Positions 19,165 through 28,061 are shown, numbered from the stretch's first letter. The stretch is DNA of 57,389 nt from an uncultured Oscillospiraceae bacterium (GCA_910585155.1 CAJUEC010000013.1:1-57389), one strand, 5' to 3'. A program made the numbers and translations. The notes: generated from the sequence alone by a model not told the origin.

Positions 19165-20421
19165 ATGAAACGATATCAGCAGTTTATGGACGGCGTAGCG
19201 GCCTCCGACACCCTCCACCGGCGGCTGGCGGAGCTGAAGGAGCCGGAAAAGCGGCCGGTGCCGTGGGTGAAGTACGGGACCATGGCGGCGGCGGTGGCCC
19301 TGGTGTGCGGCCTGGGGGCCTGGGGGCTGGGGAAGGTCCCGGGCGGTCCCGGCCAGCTGGCGGCCTGCTTTATGCCCACCTCGGCCCCGGAGCTGGGCGG
19401 GCTGGATGAGCCCGACATTGCCACGGCGGAGCCCGGCGATGTGACCGAGCCGGGCAAGCGGACCCTGGGGGGCTATGACGTGACCGGGGGCGGGATGACG
19501 GCCCACTATATCCTACCCTACATTGAGTACGGTGCGGTGGGCACGGAGGAGCCCAGTGTAAAAATTGCCCTAGACTGGGCTCTGGGCGAGGGCTACACCG
19601 AGGGGCCCGTGTCCCAGGAGGAGATCGCGGCGCTGCTGGGCGGGGAGGATGTGCTGTCCACCCACCTGGACTGGGATGGCTATGAGCTGTTCGGCTGGCG
19701 GTACGACCGGGCGGACGGCACGCCGGGGCTGATCATGATCAGCGGCAGCAAGGAGGCGCTGGACCATTTTGAATTCTCCCTCATGTACGGGGAGCTGCCC
19801 CCCACCTGCATAGCATATCTGGAGAGCGTGGAGCAGGAGGTCAACGGCCTCACCGTCACCGCCGACAAGTACGACGGTGAGTGGGGGTTTGACCGCCGGG
19901 TGAGCTTCCTGAAAGATGGCTGGGGATATCGCTTTGATGTGACCGCCGCCGACAAGGACCAGGCGGAGCTGCTGGTCAGCCGCCTGGTGCGGCAGATTGC
20001 CGACCAGGGGATAACCCCCCCGGGTCAGGCTGGCTCCTACACCTGCCCCGACTGCGGGGTGTATATCGAAGCGGGCGTGCAGCATTACCACGCCCAGGAC
20101 GGCAGCCCCCGGGACAGGGGAGAGAACTGGTGCGGCACCCCGGGGGCGGACACCGAGGCTTACCCCAGCTACAACGCCTTCCTCGCCTGCCGGACCTGCG
20201 GCGGGGAGGTCCCGGACGGGACAGGGCACCACTGTGTGCCGGACCCGGCGGGCGGCTACGTGTGCGGCATCTGCGGCGAGGCGTTCCCGGAGGGGAAGGT
20301 GCACAGCCACGAGCTGTGCGTCCTGCCCCCCGCCCCCACCCCCGGCATCCACACCTGCGAGGTGTGCGGCCAGGACATCCCCACCGGGATGGAGCACAGC
20401 CATCAGGAGAACCACCGCTGA
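19165..20421 (+). CDS. Predicted membrane anti-sigma-like protein with four CxxC...H repeats
   Basis: A 418-aa protein. A short N-terminal cytoplasmic segment (about 32 residues) is followed by one transmembrane helix (about 37-57, GTMAAAVALVCGLGAWGLGK) and an extracytoplasmic domain with no family I recognise. The last 120 residues hold four tandem units spaced 30-50 residues: CPDCG...HYH, CRTCG...HHC, CGICG...HSH and CEVCG...HSH. Each has the form CxxCG-x(8-10)-HxH, suggesting one metal ion per unit. The position after an ECF sigma gene suggests sigma control. No classical zinc anti-sigma HxxxCxxC is visible. Confidence 0.6.
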   Translation: MKRYQQFMDGVAASDTLHRRLAELKEPEKRPVPWVKYGTMAAAVALVCGLGAWGLGKVPGGPGQLAACFMPTSAPELGGLDEPDIATAEPGDVTEPGKRTLGGYDVTGGGMTAHYILPYIEYGAVGTEEPSVKIALDWALGEGYTEGPVSQEEIAALLGGEDVLSTHLDWDGYELFGWRYDRADGTPGLIMISGSKEALDHFEFSLMYGELPPTCIAYLESVEQEVNGLTVTADKYDGEWGFDRRVSFLKDGWGYRFDVTAADKDQAELLVSRLVRQIADQGITPPGQAGSYTCPDCGVYIEAGVQHYHAQDGSPRDRGENWCGTPGADTEAYPSYNAFLACRTCGGEVPDGTGHHCVPDPAGGYVCGICGEAFPEGKVHSHELCVLPPAPTPGIHTCEVCGQDIPTGMEHSHQENHR

Positions 20422-20430
20422 CCATCTGAG

Positions 20431-20466
20431 CCCCGCCCCGGCAAAGCCGGGGCGGGGCCTTTTTTG
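20431..20466 (+). terminator. Terminator of the sigma/anti-sigma unit
   Basis: Hairpin CCCCGCCCCGGC-AAA-GCCGGGGCGGGG followed by T6. Confidence 0.9.
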
Positions 20467-20519
20467 CCGCACGCAGGTTCTCTCAGCCCCGGTGCAGCCG
20501 GGCGGAATGTTTTCCGCCC

Positions 20520-20548
20520 TTGTGCCAGGGAGCGGCATGTGCTATAAT
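20520..20548 (+). promoter_or_regulatory. Candidate promoter of the WYL regulator
   Basis: TTGTGC-N17-TATAAT with a TGC just before the -10 hexamer, 58 bp upstream of the start codon. Confidence 0.5.
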
Positions 20549-20606
20549 ATCCCCAAATATCGGACTCTGCTTCTGTTAAAATATAGGGCGAAGGGAGGGG
20601 ACAGCG

Positions 20607-21611
20607 ATGCCGCAGTCCGCCAATTACAAGCGCAAGCTCCTGATTCTGGCCAAGCTGCTGCTGGAGCGCAGCGACGACGAGCACATCATCTCCCGCCAGG
20701 AGATGCAGGCGGAGCTGGAACGGTGGGGGCTGAGTGCCGAGCGCAAAAGCATTTACGACGACATGGGGCAGCTCAGGGAGCTGGGCCTGGATGTGCAGAG
20801 CCGCCGGGGCAGGGGAGGGGGCTGGTTTGTCGGAGAGCGGGACTTTGAGCTGGCGGAGCTGAAGCTGCTGGTGGACGCGGTGCAGTCCAGCCGCTTCCTC
20901 ACCAAGCGGAAGAGCGACGCCCTGATCCACAAGCTGGAGGGGCTGACCAGCGTCCACCAGGCCAGGCAGCTCCACCGTCAGGTGTATGTAGACCGGCGGG
21001 TCAAGACCATGAACGAGAGCATTTTTTACAACGTGGACAAGCTCCAAACCGCCATCGCCGCCGGCCAGGTGGTGAGCTTCCGCTATTTTGAGTATAATGC
21101 CGTCCGGGAGCGGGTGTTCCGGCGGGAGGGGAGCAAGTACCAGCTCACCCCCTACGGCCTGATCTGGGACAGCGAGCAGTACTACGCGGCGGGGTGGGAC
21201 GAGCTGCGGCAGGAGGTGCGCCACTACCGGGTGGACAAGATGGCGGACATCGTGGTGTCCAAGGTAAAGGGCCATCCCCCGGGGGACTGGACGGCGGAGG
21301 GCTATGCCCGGCGGCACTTTGGCATGTTTTCCGGGAGCCCTTGCCGGCTGCGGCTGCGGTGCGAGAACCGGCTGGCCGGGGTGTTCATCGACCGCTTCGG
21401 GCTGGAGGTGTCCCTGGTGCCCGACGGGCCGGACTGCTTCACCGCCGCGGTGGACCTGGTGGTCAGCCCGCCGCTGTGGGGCTGGCTGTTCGGGCTGGGG
21501 ACCGGGGTGGAGGTGCTGGATCCGGACTGGGCGGCGGCGGAATTCCGGGCCCGGCTGGAGGAGGTGGCGGCGCTGTACCGCAGGGCTCCGGCTGGGGAGG
21601 GGGATGAATAG
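20607..21611 (+). CDS. WYL-domain transcriptional regulator
   Basis: A 334-aa protein. The N-terminal winged helix (LILAKLLLERSDDEHIISRQEMQ... SIYDDMGQLRELGLDVQSRRGRGGGWFV) is followed by the WYL region VVSFRYFEYN... YQLTPYGLIWDSEQYYAAGWDEL... HYRVDKM and a WCX-like C-terminus (CRLRLRCENRLAGVFIDRFG). WYL regulators bind nucleic-acid or nucleotide ligands. The target here is unknown. GGGAGGGGACAGCG precedes the ATG. It may be co-transcribed with the orphan gene 59 bp downstream. Confidence 0.9.
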   Translation: MPQSANYKRKLLILAKLLLERSDDEHIISRQEMQAELERWGLSAERKSIYDDMGQLRELGLDVQSRRGRGGGWFVGERDFELAELKLLVDAVQSSRFLTKRKSDALIHKLEGLTSVHQARQLHRQVYVDRRVKTMNESIFYNVDKLQTAIAAGQVVSFRYFEYNAVRERVFRREGSKYQLTPYGLIWDSEQYYAAGWDELRQEVRHYRVDKMADIVVSKVKGHPPGDWTAEGYARRHFGMFSGSPCRLRLRCENRLAGVFIDRFGLEVSLVPDGPDCFTAAVDLVVSPPLWGWLFGLGTGVEVLDPDWAAAEFRARLEEVAALYRRAPAGEGDE

Positions 21612-21670
21612 ACCGCCCGAAAGGTGGGAAAACTGACCAAAACGGGGTGAACCCGATGGGAGGGCTTTCC

Positions 21671-22336
21671 ATGGACCGGGTGGAGCTGGGACGGGAGTAC
21701 TATGAGCTGGGGCTGGCGCTGGGGCCCCTGGGCACGGTGGCCATCGGCAGCGGCGGCGGGCCGCTGGCCCGGGCGCTGGCCCGGGCGGCCGGGTGCGGGG
21801 TGGCGCTGGCGGGGGGTGAGGCCAGGTTCCACGACGGCGGCTGCGCCGCCTGCGGCGCGTGGCTGGCGGAGTACTACGGCTTCCCTGCCTCCCTCTTCAT
21901 CCGCCAGGAGGGGGCGCGGGTGGAGCGCTTCCTGCTGAATGGGCAGGGAAAACGCTTTACACCGGCTGTTGTGGAGGGCCCCGCCGCGCCCAGCACGGGG
22001 GAATGGGATCTCCTTGCCGGGGCGGACTGCGCCTGGGCCGCCAACCGGGCGGGGGAGTGCCGGACGGGGGGCGGGCTGGCCTGGGTCCAGGGGCCGGCGG
22101 CCCTCACCCTGGTTCTGGAGCGGCTGGGCTATGAGGTGGTGGACCGCCCCCTCCCCGGGGCGGCGCGGTTTCAGGCCGACCGGGAGGGCTTCTCCCTCCG
22201 GGTGGAGGAGGGGGGCGGAGTCTGCGCTCCCCCGGGGTGCGACGCCCTGGCCGGGGCGGTGGGCTTCGCCCGGCAGCCCCAGGCGGTGCCCGCCTTCCGC
22301 CCTGGGGACGGCTTGACACCCCCGCCGGAGGTGTGA
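21671..22336 (+). CDS. Conserved-looking protein of unknown function
   Basis: 221 aa. The central segment (RFHDGGCAACGAWLAEYYGFPASLFIRQEGARV) has a CxxC and is preceded by a GSGGGPLARALARAAGCGVAL loop, reminiscent of a nucleotide-sugar or phosphohexomutase-type fold. I cannot assign a family with confidence. It is unusually rich in Gly and Ala and has very high GC. ATG 21671 is preferred: GGAGGG is 6 nt upstream, while the earlier ATG (21656) and GTG (21647) lack a site. It follows the WYL regulator and precedes a terminator. Confidence 0.55.
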   Translation: MDRVELGREYYELGLALGPLGTVAIGSGGGPLARALARAAGCGVALAGGEARFHDGGCAACGAWLAEYYGFPASLFIRQEGARVERFLLNGQGKRFTPAVVEGPAAPSTGEWDLLAGADCAWAANRAGECRTGGGLAWVQGPAALTLVLERLGYEVVDRPLPGAARFQADREGFSLRVEEGGGVCAPPGCDALAGAVGFARQPQAVPAFRPGDGLTPPPEV

Positions 22337-22346
22337 TAAAATCCTT

Positions 22347-22381
22347 GCCGGGTCCGTCTCAGACGGACCCGGCCAATTTTT
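22347..22381 (+). terminator. Intrinsic terminator
   Basis: GCCGGGTCCGTC and its complement form a 12-13-bp stem, followed by CAATTTTT. Confidence 0.85.
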
Positions 22382-22441
22382 GTGCCCGTCCGGCCTGGAA
22401 CGGGCTTTTTGACCGCGGATGACCCGCAGGAAAGGAGCGCT

Positions 22442-23716
22442 ATGGAGGAAAACAGACCCCGGCAGAGCCTGTGGACCCGGGACTTCACTATCATCACCCT
22501 GGGCAGCGTGGTGTCCATGATCGGCAACTCTTTGTCCGGCTTCGCCCTGAGCATGATGGTGCTGGACTACACCGGCTCCACCTTTCTCTACTCCCTGTTC
22601 ATCGTGTGCTTCCAGCTGCCCATGATGGTTTGCCCCATCCTGGCCGGGCCGTACTTAGACCGCATGAGCCGGAAAAAAGTGATCTACCGGCTGGATTTCC
22701 TGTCGGCGGGGCTGTATTTCGGGCTGTTCCTGCTACTGCGGGCCGGGTGGTTCAGCTACCCGCTGCTGCTGGGGGGCTGCGTGGTGGTGGGGGCCATCAA
22801 CGGGGTGTACCTGGTGGCCTATGACAGCTTCTACCCCAATCTCATCACCCCGGGGAACTACTCCAAGGCCTACTCCATCTCCAGTATGCTCTGGCCCCTG
22901 GCCGCCATGTCCACCCCCGTCGCTGCCCTGGTCTACGATAAGATGGGCAGCGCCACCCCCCTGTTCGCCTTCAACGCCCTGTGCTTCCTCATCGCCGCCT
23001 GCTTTGAGCGCACCATCCGATACCAGGAGACCCACATGGACAAGGCGGCCCCGGCGGACGGCCTGGGGGCGGCGAAGCGGTTCGGACGGGACCTGCGGGA
23101 GGGGCTGGGGTACATCGCGGGGGAGCGGGGCCTGCTGGCGGTGACCCTGTACTTCATGGTGTCCGGCCTGTCCAGCAGCGGGGCGGGCAGTCTCCATCTG
23201 CCCTTCTTCCGCAACAACGCCGCCCTGTTTGCCGCGTGGCCGGTGGCGGCGGTGACGCTCTATACCATCGTGTCCAATTTCGCGGTGGCCGGGCGGCTGG
23301 TGGGCGGGGTGATCCATTACCGGGTCAAGTTCCCCACGGAGAAAAAGTTTGCCATCGCCTTCACGGTGTATCTGGTGGTGACCCTGCTGGAGGGCGCCAT
23401 GCTCTATCTGCCCATCCCCCTCATGGCCGCGGCCTTCCTTTTCTACGGCCTGCTGGGGGTGACCTCCTACAACATCCGCATCGCCGCCACGCAATCCTAC
23501 ATTCCGGACACCAAGCGGGCCCGGTTCAACGGCACCTTCCAGATGCTCACCTCCCTGGGGAACGCGGTCGGCACCCTGCTGGCGGGCAGCCTGGCTGAGT
23601 TTATCCCCGAGCGGCAGGTGGCGCTGATGCTGAGCGCGGTAACCTTGTGCGCGGTGTGGCTGTTCATGTTCCGGGGACGGCGGGCGGTGGCCGCCATCTA
23701 CAACCGGGAGGTGTGA
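22442..23716 (+). CDS. MFS transporter
   Basis: A 424-aa membrane protein with about 12 hydrophobic segments. The loop after the second helix, GPYLDRMSRKKVIYRLDF, is the MFS motif A (G-x-x-x-D-R-x-x-R-K/R). The overall pattern resembles Bacillus/Clostridium drug- or macrolide-efflux MFS proteins (MFS_1/MFS_3). Substrate cannot be read from sequence. AGGAAAGGAGCGCT precedes ATG 22442; the longer frame starts inside the upstream terminator tail. It stands alone between two terminators/promoters. Confidence 0.85.
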   Translation: MEENRPRQSLWTRDFTIITLGSVVSMIGNSLSGFALSMMVLDYTGSTFLYSLFIVCFQLPMMVCPILAGPYLDRMSRKKVIYRLDFLSAGLYFGLFLLLRAGWFSYPLLLGGCVVVGAINGVYLVAYDSFYPNLITPGNYSKAYSISSMLWPLAAMSTPVAALVYDKMGSATPLFAFNALCFLIAACFERTIRYQETHMDKAAPADGLGAAKRFGRDLREGLGYIAGERGLLAVTLYFMVSGLSSSGAGSLHLPFFRNNAALFAAWPVAAVTLYTIVSNFAVAGRLVGGVIHYRVKFPTEKKFAIAFTVYLVVTLLEGAMLYLPIPLMAAAFLFYGLLGVTSYNIRIAATQSYIPDTKRARFNGTFQMLTSLGNAVGTLLAGSLAEFIPERQVALMLSAVTLCAVWLFMFRGRRAVAAIYNREV

Positions 23717-23738
23717 CGGCGGGGCGCGGCCCCGGCCC

Positions 23739-23767
23739 TTGACAGGGCTTGTCCCGCAGGGTAGAAT
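23739..23767 (+). promoter_or_regulatory. Strong promoter upstream of thiI
   Basis: TTGACA-N17-TAGAAT, with a perfect -35 and 5 of 6 at -10. It lies 236 bp before the thiI start, with a 164-bp repeat element in between, so the element would be in the thiI leader RNA. Confidence 0.7.
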
Positions 23768-23808
23768 AAAGGAAGCGCTGATTTTGCCGATTTAATCAGT
23801 CCTTCCTA

Positions 23809-23972
23809 AGAAGCTGTACCAATAGATCCCAGCACACAGCCTTGCGGCCCAAATTACCGCCAGGCTGCGTTAAAAAATCTTGAAATACACAAAGTATTCC
23901 TGCGATTTTTTGCCTTGTCGGCGGCAATTTTTCCTCGCAAGTCTGCATACTTCGGCTATTGGTACAGCTTCT
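23809..23972. repeat. MITE-like element, copy 2 (164 bp)
   Basis: Perfect 17-bp terminal inverted repeats (23809-23825 and 23956-23972). Interior ACCGCCaGGCTgCGTTaa... TCTTGAAATACACAAAGTATTCCTG parallels the element at 2421-2590. It has no coding capacity and lies between the thiI promoter and its start codon. Confidence 0.65.
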
Positions 23973-24003
23973 AAAATATATCATATGGAAGGCAAGGGAT
24001 ATT

Positions 24004-25176
24004 ATGGGAGAGATTATCCTGCTCAAGCAGGGAGAAATGGTGCTCAAGGGCCTGAACCGCCGGGGCTTTGAGGAAAAGCTCATGGGCAACGCCAAGCGGC
24101 GGCTGAAAAAATGCGGCTCCTTCAAGGTCTGCACCCGCCAGTCCACCACCTATGTGGAGCCGCTGGACGAAAACGCCGACTTCGAGGGGGCCTGGGAGGC
24201 CATGGGGAAGCTGTTCGGGGCGGTGGGGCTGTGCCGGGCCCGGGCCTGCCCCAAGGACAAGGATGCCATCGTGGCGTGCGCCGTGGACTACCTGGGGGAC
24301 AAGCTTTCCGCCGCCCGTTCCTTCAAGGTGGAGTCCAAGCGGGCGGACAAGTCCTTCCCCATGACCTCTATTCAGCTGTCCCAGTATGTGGGAGGGGAGC
24401 TTCATGACCGCTTCCCCCACCTGACGGCGGACATGCACCACCCGGAGCTCACCGTCCACGTGGAGGTCCGGGATTTCGACGCCTACCTCCACGCCGACCC
24501 GGAGCCGGGGGCGGGGGGCCTGCCCGTGGGCATGGGGGGCCGGGCCCTGTCCCTGCTGTCCGGCGGCATCGACTCCCCGGTGGCCTCCTGGATGATCGCC
24601 AAGCGGGGGGTCATCGTGGACATGATCCACTACTACTCCTACCCCTACACCTCCCCCGAGGCCAAGGAGAAGGTGCTGGACCTGGCCCGGCTGCTGGTGC
24701 CCTACACGGGGAAGCAGTGCGTCCACGTGGTGCCCTTCACCAAGATCCAGGAGGAGCTGCGCCGCGCCTGCCCCGAGGAGCTGTTTACCATCCTCATGCG
24801 GCGGTTCATGATGCGCATCGCCTGCCGGGTGGCCGAGAAAAACGGCATCCAGGCCCTGGTCACCGGCGAGTCGGTGGGCCAGGTAGCCAGCCAGACCCTG
24901 GACGCCATGGTGTGCACCGACGGGGTGTGCACCGTCCCCGTTCTGCGGCCCCTGGTGGGGATGGATAAGGAGGAGATTGTGCGGATCTCCCGTAAGATCG
25001 GCACCTTTGAAACCTCCATCCTGCCCTATGAGGACTGCTGCACCGTGTTCACCCCCAAGCACCCCCGGACCAAGCCCAAATTGGAGGAGCTGGAGGAGGC
25101 CGAGGGGGTTCTGGACATTGACGGCCTTGTGGACGAGGCGGTCCAAAATATCGAGCGGGTCATGCTCGACCTGTAG
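24004..25176 (+). CDS. thiI: tRNA 4-thiouridine synthase ThiI
   Basis: A 390-aa protein. It has an N-terminal ferredoxin-like domain, a THUMP domain (about residues 60-165) and a PP-loop pyrophosphatase domain with SGGIDSPVASWMIAKRG (about 183-199). GESVGQVASQTLDAM and the conserved DCCTVFTPKHPRTKP are present. It adenylates U8 of tRNA for sulfur transfer. The C-terminal rhodanese domain of the E. coli enzyme is absent, as usual in Firmicutes, where a cysteine desulfurase supplies sulfur directly. ATG 24004 gives the canonical N-terminus MGEIILLKQGEMVLKG. Confidence 0.95.
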   Translation: MGEIILLKQGEMVLKGLNRRGFEEKLMGNAKRRLKKCGSFKVCTRQSTTYVEPLDENADFEGAWEAMGKLFGAVGLCRARACPKDKDAIVACAVDYLGDKLSAARSFKVESKRADKSFPMTSIQLSQYVGGELHDRFPHLTADMHHPELTVHVEVRDFDAYLHADPEPGAGGLPVGMGGRALSLLSGGIDSPVASWMIAKRGVIVDMIHYYSYPYTSPEAKEKVLDLARLLVPYTGKQCVHVVPFTKIQEELRRACPEELFTILMRRFMMRIACRVAEKNGIQALVTGESVGQVASQTLDAMVCTDGVCTVPVLRPLVGMDKEEIVRISRKIGTFETSILPYEDCCTVFTPKHPRTKPKLEELEEAEGVLDIDGLVDEAVQNIERVMLDL

Positions 25177-25189
25177 GCTCTGAAACATC

Positions 25190-25221
25190 AAAAAGCCCAT
25201 CCCGGAGGGGATGGGCTTTTC
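25190..25221. terminator. Bidirectional terminator
   Basis: AAAAGCCCATCCC-GGA-GGGGATGGGCTTTT, between convergent thiI and the stalk-domain gene. Confidence 0.92.
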
Positions 25222-25223
25222 TG

Positions 25224-26354
25224 TTACGACAGCGCTGGGGCGGTGGCCTGATACACCCGGCAGTTTTCCTCCTCCATGGCGGTGAGGGCGCTGCGCAGGA
25301 AGGCGGAGGCCCCGCCGGAGCAGCTCAGCTCCACGTAGTTCATCCGCTTGGGGGTCAGCCCCCGGATCAGGGCTCCGCCGGAGGCGTAGTCCGTCCCCAG
25401 CGCCGTGGCCGACCACACCGCGCACCCCGCCTGGACCAGCGCCTCCCGGCCCGCCTTGTCCAGGTCCGGGGCGGCGGCCACTAGCGCGGGGTACCGGGCG
25501 ATGGCGGCCAGCAGGCGGCGGCCCTCCTCCAGCTGCTCCAGACAGTTCTCCAGCTCGGACCCCGCCAGCGCCAGGCCCACCGTGTGGCCGGCGCCCACCA
25601 GGCGGCGGACCAGGTCGTCATGGACCTCCAGCTCCTCCGGGGCGAACAGGAACAGTGCCCGCTGTCCCCGTCCCTCCAGCAGCCGGGCGCAGTCCTCCGC
25701 GCCCTCGCCCCAGCGCAGGGCCAGATAGAGCTCCGCCTGGCTGGGGGCGGCGGAGGCCGACGCCTCCCCGGACGGAGCGGGGTCCGCCCCATCCACCGTC
25801 CCCCCCGAGGCCAGGTAGCGGCTGAGGTTGTCCGCCAGCTGGGAGTCGGCCGCGTTCACAAACCCCTGCTCGTTGAGGATGGCCGCGCTGTTGGTCACCC
25901 GGATCAGAGTGCCGTGCCGGGTGGAAATGCGGGCGCAGGTGATGATGCCGAAATATTCGCAGATCCAGTCAATGGGCAGAAAAACCGTGGAGTTTCGCAT
26001 CATGGCCCGCACGGTCAGGCTGGCGCCGGACAGGTCCTGGGCGGTATTGGCCTGGAGGTCGAAGATCACGCCCTTCTGTCCCCCCTCGGAGGACACCAGA
26101 ACCGTGCGCCGGGTGTTGTTGTACTGGGCGCTCACCCCCAGGTTGAACCCCAGGTCCCGGCTGGACAGCATGGTGTAGGGCACATACAGCGTGCCGTTCA
26201 CCGTCATGGGCATGTTCTCCGCGGTGGTCTCCAGCACCTTGTCATTCACCGCCATCAGATAGATGGTGCCGGACGTCCCAAAGGCGGGGAGCAGCAGCGC
26301 CGCCAGCAGCAGCGCCACCACCGCCGCGGTCAGCCCCTTTTTCCAGTTCTTCAT
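25224..26354 (-). CDS. Exported stalk-domain protein with degenerate polysaccharide-deacetylase-like C-terminus
   Basis: A 376-aa protein with an N-terminal signal/anchor (GLTAAVVALLLAALLLPAFG) and a copper-amine-oxidase-N type 'stalk' domain (about residues 35-160: MTVNGTLYVPYTMLSSRDLG..., NSTVFLPIDWICEYFG). A Ser/Ala/Pro linker follows (about 190-205). The C-terminal region (ALFLFAPEELEVHDDLVRRLVGAGHTVGLAL...) recalls the NodB deacetylase core but lacks its metal-binding DD and HxxxH motifs, so it is probably non-catalytic. It is downstream of cinA on the same strand, separated by the GC-rich dispersed repeat. GGAGGAGGC precedes the start. Confidence 0.65.
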   Translation of the reverse strand: MKNWKKGLTAAVVALLLAALLLPAFGTSGTIYLMAVNDKVLETTAENMPMTVNGTLYVPYTMLSSRDLGFNLGVSAQYNNTRRTVLVSSEGGQKGVIFDLQANTAQDLSGASLTVRAMMRNSTVFLPIDWICEYFGIITCARISTRHGTLIRVTNSAAILNEQGFVNAADSQLADNLSRYLASGGTVDGADPAPSGEASASAAPSQAELYLALRWGEGAEDCARLLEGRGQRALFLFAPEELEVHDDLVRRLVGAGHTVGLALAGSELENCLEQLEEGRRLLAAIARYPALVAAAPDLDKAGREALVQAGCAVWSATALGTDYASGGALIRGLTPKRMNYVELSCSGGASAFLRSALTAMEEENCRVYQATAPALS

Positions 26355-26420
26355 GCCGCCTCCTCCTTGCGATTGTGGTGCCGCCGTCCCCTGCGCGGCT
26401 ATCCTCGCGTTTCTTGTCGC

Positions 26421-26539
26421 GCTGCGCCTGCTCGCGACGCGCGGCTTCCCTCCGCCTCAGGCAAAATCCGCCTCCGCTGTGCGGCGGCTGGGCTTTTGCC
26501 CTCGCTGCGGTCCATCCGCGCTGCTCGCGACGGCTCCGC
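26421..26539. repeat. GC-rich dispersed repeat, copy 1 (core)
   Basis: The 119-bp core is 96-97% identical (4 differences seen) to 39123-39241. It extends, more loosely, over 26400-26580 with an additional half unit CTGCGCCTGCTCGCGACGGC at 26552-26571. On the minus strand the repeat begins immediately after the cinA stop codon. It carries several inverted motifs (CGCGACG, GCCGCCGC) and no gene. Confidence 0.75.
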
Positions 26540-26581
26540 GCTTCTTGTTACGCTGCGCCTGCTCGCGACGGCTCCGCGCTT

Positions 26582-27832
26582 CTATTTTCCCGCCAGCCAC
26601 CGCCGCGCCATGTCCAGGACGTGGTTGGCCGCCAAAATGCGGATACGGTCCCGCCGGGCGCCGGGAGAGGCCAAATTCAGCTCCTTTACCCAGCAGCCGT
26701 CCGGCGCGGCCAGGGCGACGTACACCAGCCCCACCGGGTTGCCCCGCTCATCCGGGTCCGGGCCGGCCACCCCGGTGACGGACATTGCCAGGTCGCAGCC
26801 CAGCACCCGCCGGGCCCCCTGGGCCATCTGCTCCGCCACCTGGGCGCACACCGCTCCCCGCTCCTCCAGCAGGGCCTGGGACACCCCCAGCACACCCGCC
26901 TTCACCTCGCAGTGGTAGCTCACCACGCCGCCCAGGAAGGCCGACGCCGCGCCGGGCACATCGGTGAGGCGCTTGGCCACCAGTCCCCCGGTGCAGCTCT
27001 CCGCCGTGCCCAGGGTGAGGCCCCGCGCCCGGGCCCCCTCCAGCACCACCTGGGGCAGGCCGGACACGTCCGCACCATATACCAGATCCCCCAGCACGGC
27101 GCGCACATCCGCCTCCACCGGGGCGATGAGGGCGTCTGCCGCCTCTGCCGTGTCCGCCTTGGCGGTGATGCGCAGCTCCACCTCCCCCTCCTTGGCGTAA
27201 GGGGCCAGGGTGGGGTTGGTCAGCTGGTTCATCCTGTCCCGCAGCAGGGCCTCCACCGCCGACTCCCCCGCGCCGAACACCCGCAGGGTGCGGGAGCGGA
27301 TTACCCCCTCGCTCAGCCGGGACAGCCAGGGGACGGCCCGCTCCCGGAACATGGGCAGGCACTCCCTGGGGGGGCCGGGGAGCATCACCACATAAGTCCC
27401 CCCCTCCTCAAAGGCGCAGCCCGGGGCGGTGCCCCAGGCGTTGTCCAAGATGTCGCAGCCCTCGGGGAGGTACGCCTGCTGGAGGTTGTTTTCCGTCATC
27501 TCCTTGCCCATGCGGTGGAAGAAGCACCGAATGCCCTCGGCGCACTCGGGGTGGTAGATCAGCTGCCTGCCAAAGCACTCCGCCAGGGTCTGCTTGGTCA
27601 GATCGTCGCAGGTGGGGCCCAGCCCGCCGGTGGTGATGAGCACGTCCGCCCGGCTCCGGGCCAGCTCCACCGCCGCCCGCAGCCGCCCCGGGTTGTCCCC
27701 CACCACCGAGTGGTACAGCACATTCAGCCCCAGGGCGGACAGTTCCCGGCTGAGGTCCTGGGCGTCGGAATTGACGATGTTGCCCAGCAGCAGCTCGGTG
27801 CCCACCGACAAGATTTCTACCGTGTGGCTCAT
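26582..27832 (-). CDS. cinA: CinA-family competence/damage-inducible protein
   Basis: A 416-aa, two-domain protein. The N-terminal MoCF/molybdopterin-binding-like domain has VEILSVGTELLLGNIVNSDAQ, TTGGLGPTCDDLTKQ and LPGPPRECLPMF. The C-terminal CinA domain (about residues 260-416) has GTAESCTGGLVAKRLTDVPGA, GGVVSYHCEVKAGVLGV, MAQGARRVLGCDLAMSVTG and GPDPDERGNPVGLVYVALA. The family includes NMN deamidase and ADP-ribose pyrophosphatase activities and is associated with competence in streptococci. Full length. The dispersed repeat follows the stop directly. Confidence 0.93.
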   Translation of the reverse strand: MSHTVEILSVGTELLLGNIVNSDAQDLSRELSALGLNVLYHSVVGDNPGRLRAAVELARSRADVLITTGGLGPTCDDLTKQTLAECFGRQLIYHPECAEGIRCFFHRMGKEMTENNLQQAYLPEGCDILDNAWGTAPGCAFEEGGTYVVMLPGPPRECLPMFRERAVPWLSRLSEGVIRSRTLRVFGAGESAVEALLRDRMNQLTNPTLAPYAKEGEVELRITAKADTAEAADALIAPVEADVRAVLGDLVYGADVSGLPQVVLEGARARGLTLGTAESCTGGLVAKRLTDVPGAASAFLGGVVSYHCEVKAGVLGVSQALLEERGAVCAQVAEQMAQGARRVLGCDLAMSVTGVAGPDPDERGNPVGLVYVALAAPDGCWVKELNLASPGARRDRIRILAANHVLDMARRWLAGK

Positions 27833-27967
27833 TGGCTCGGCCTCCTTGTGTGTTCTGGCCCTATTTTATCCTCCCGCCCCCCTCCTGTCAAGGGCGGGGG
27901 ACGGGGGCGGCCCAGCCCAAACGCCCAATCAGCGGGGGAAATATGGGCGCTGCAGCCGCATTTCCCC

Positions 27968-27995
27968 TTGACATAAGGCGCTCATGTGGTAAAAT
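27968..27995 (+). promoter_or_regulatory. Promoter of the hybrid kinase gene
   Basis: TTGACA-N16-TAAAAT, 66 bp upstream of the GTG start. Confidence 0.65.
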
Positions 27996-28061
27996 TCTTC
28001 TGGTGAAATGTACACAGAATAAACCAGTTTTTCCCATTAACGGGAATTTACGGAAAGCGAT

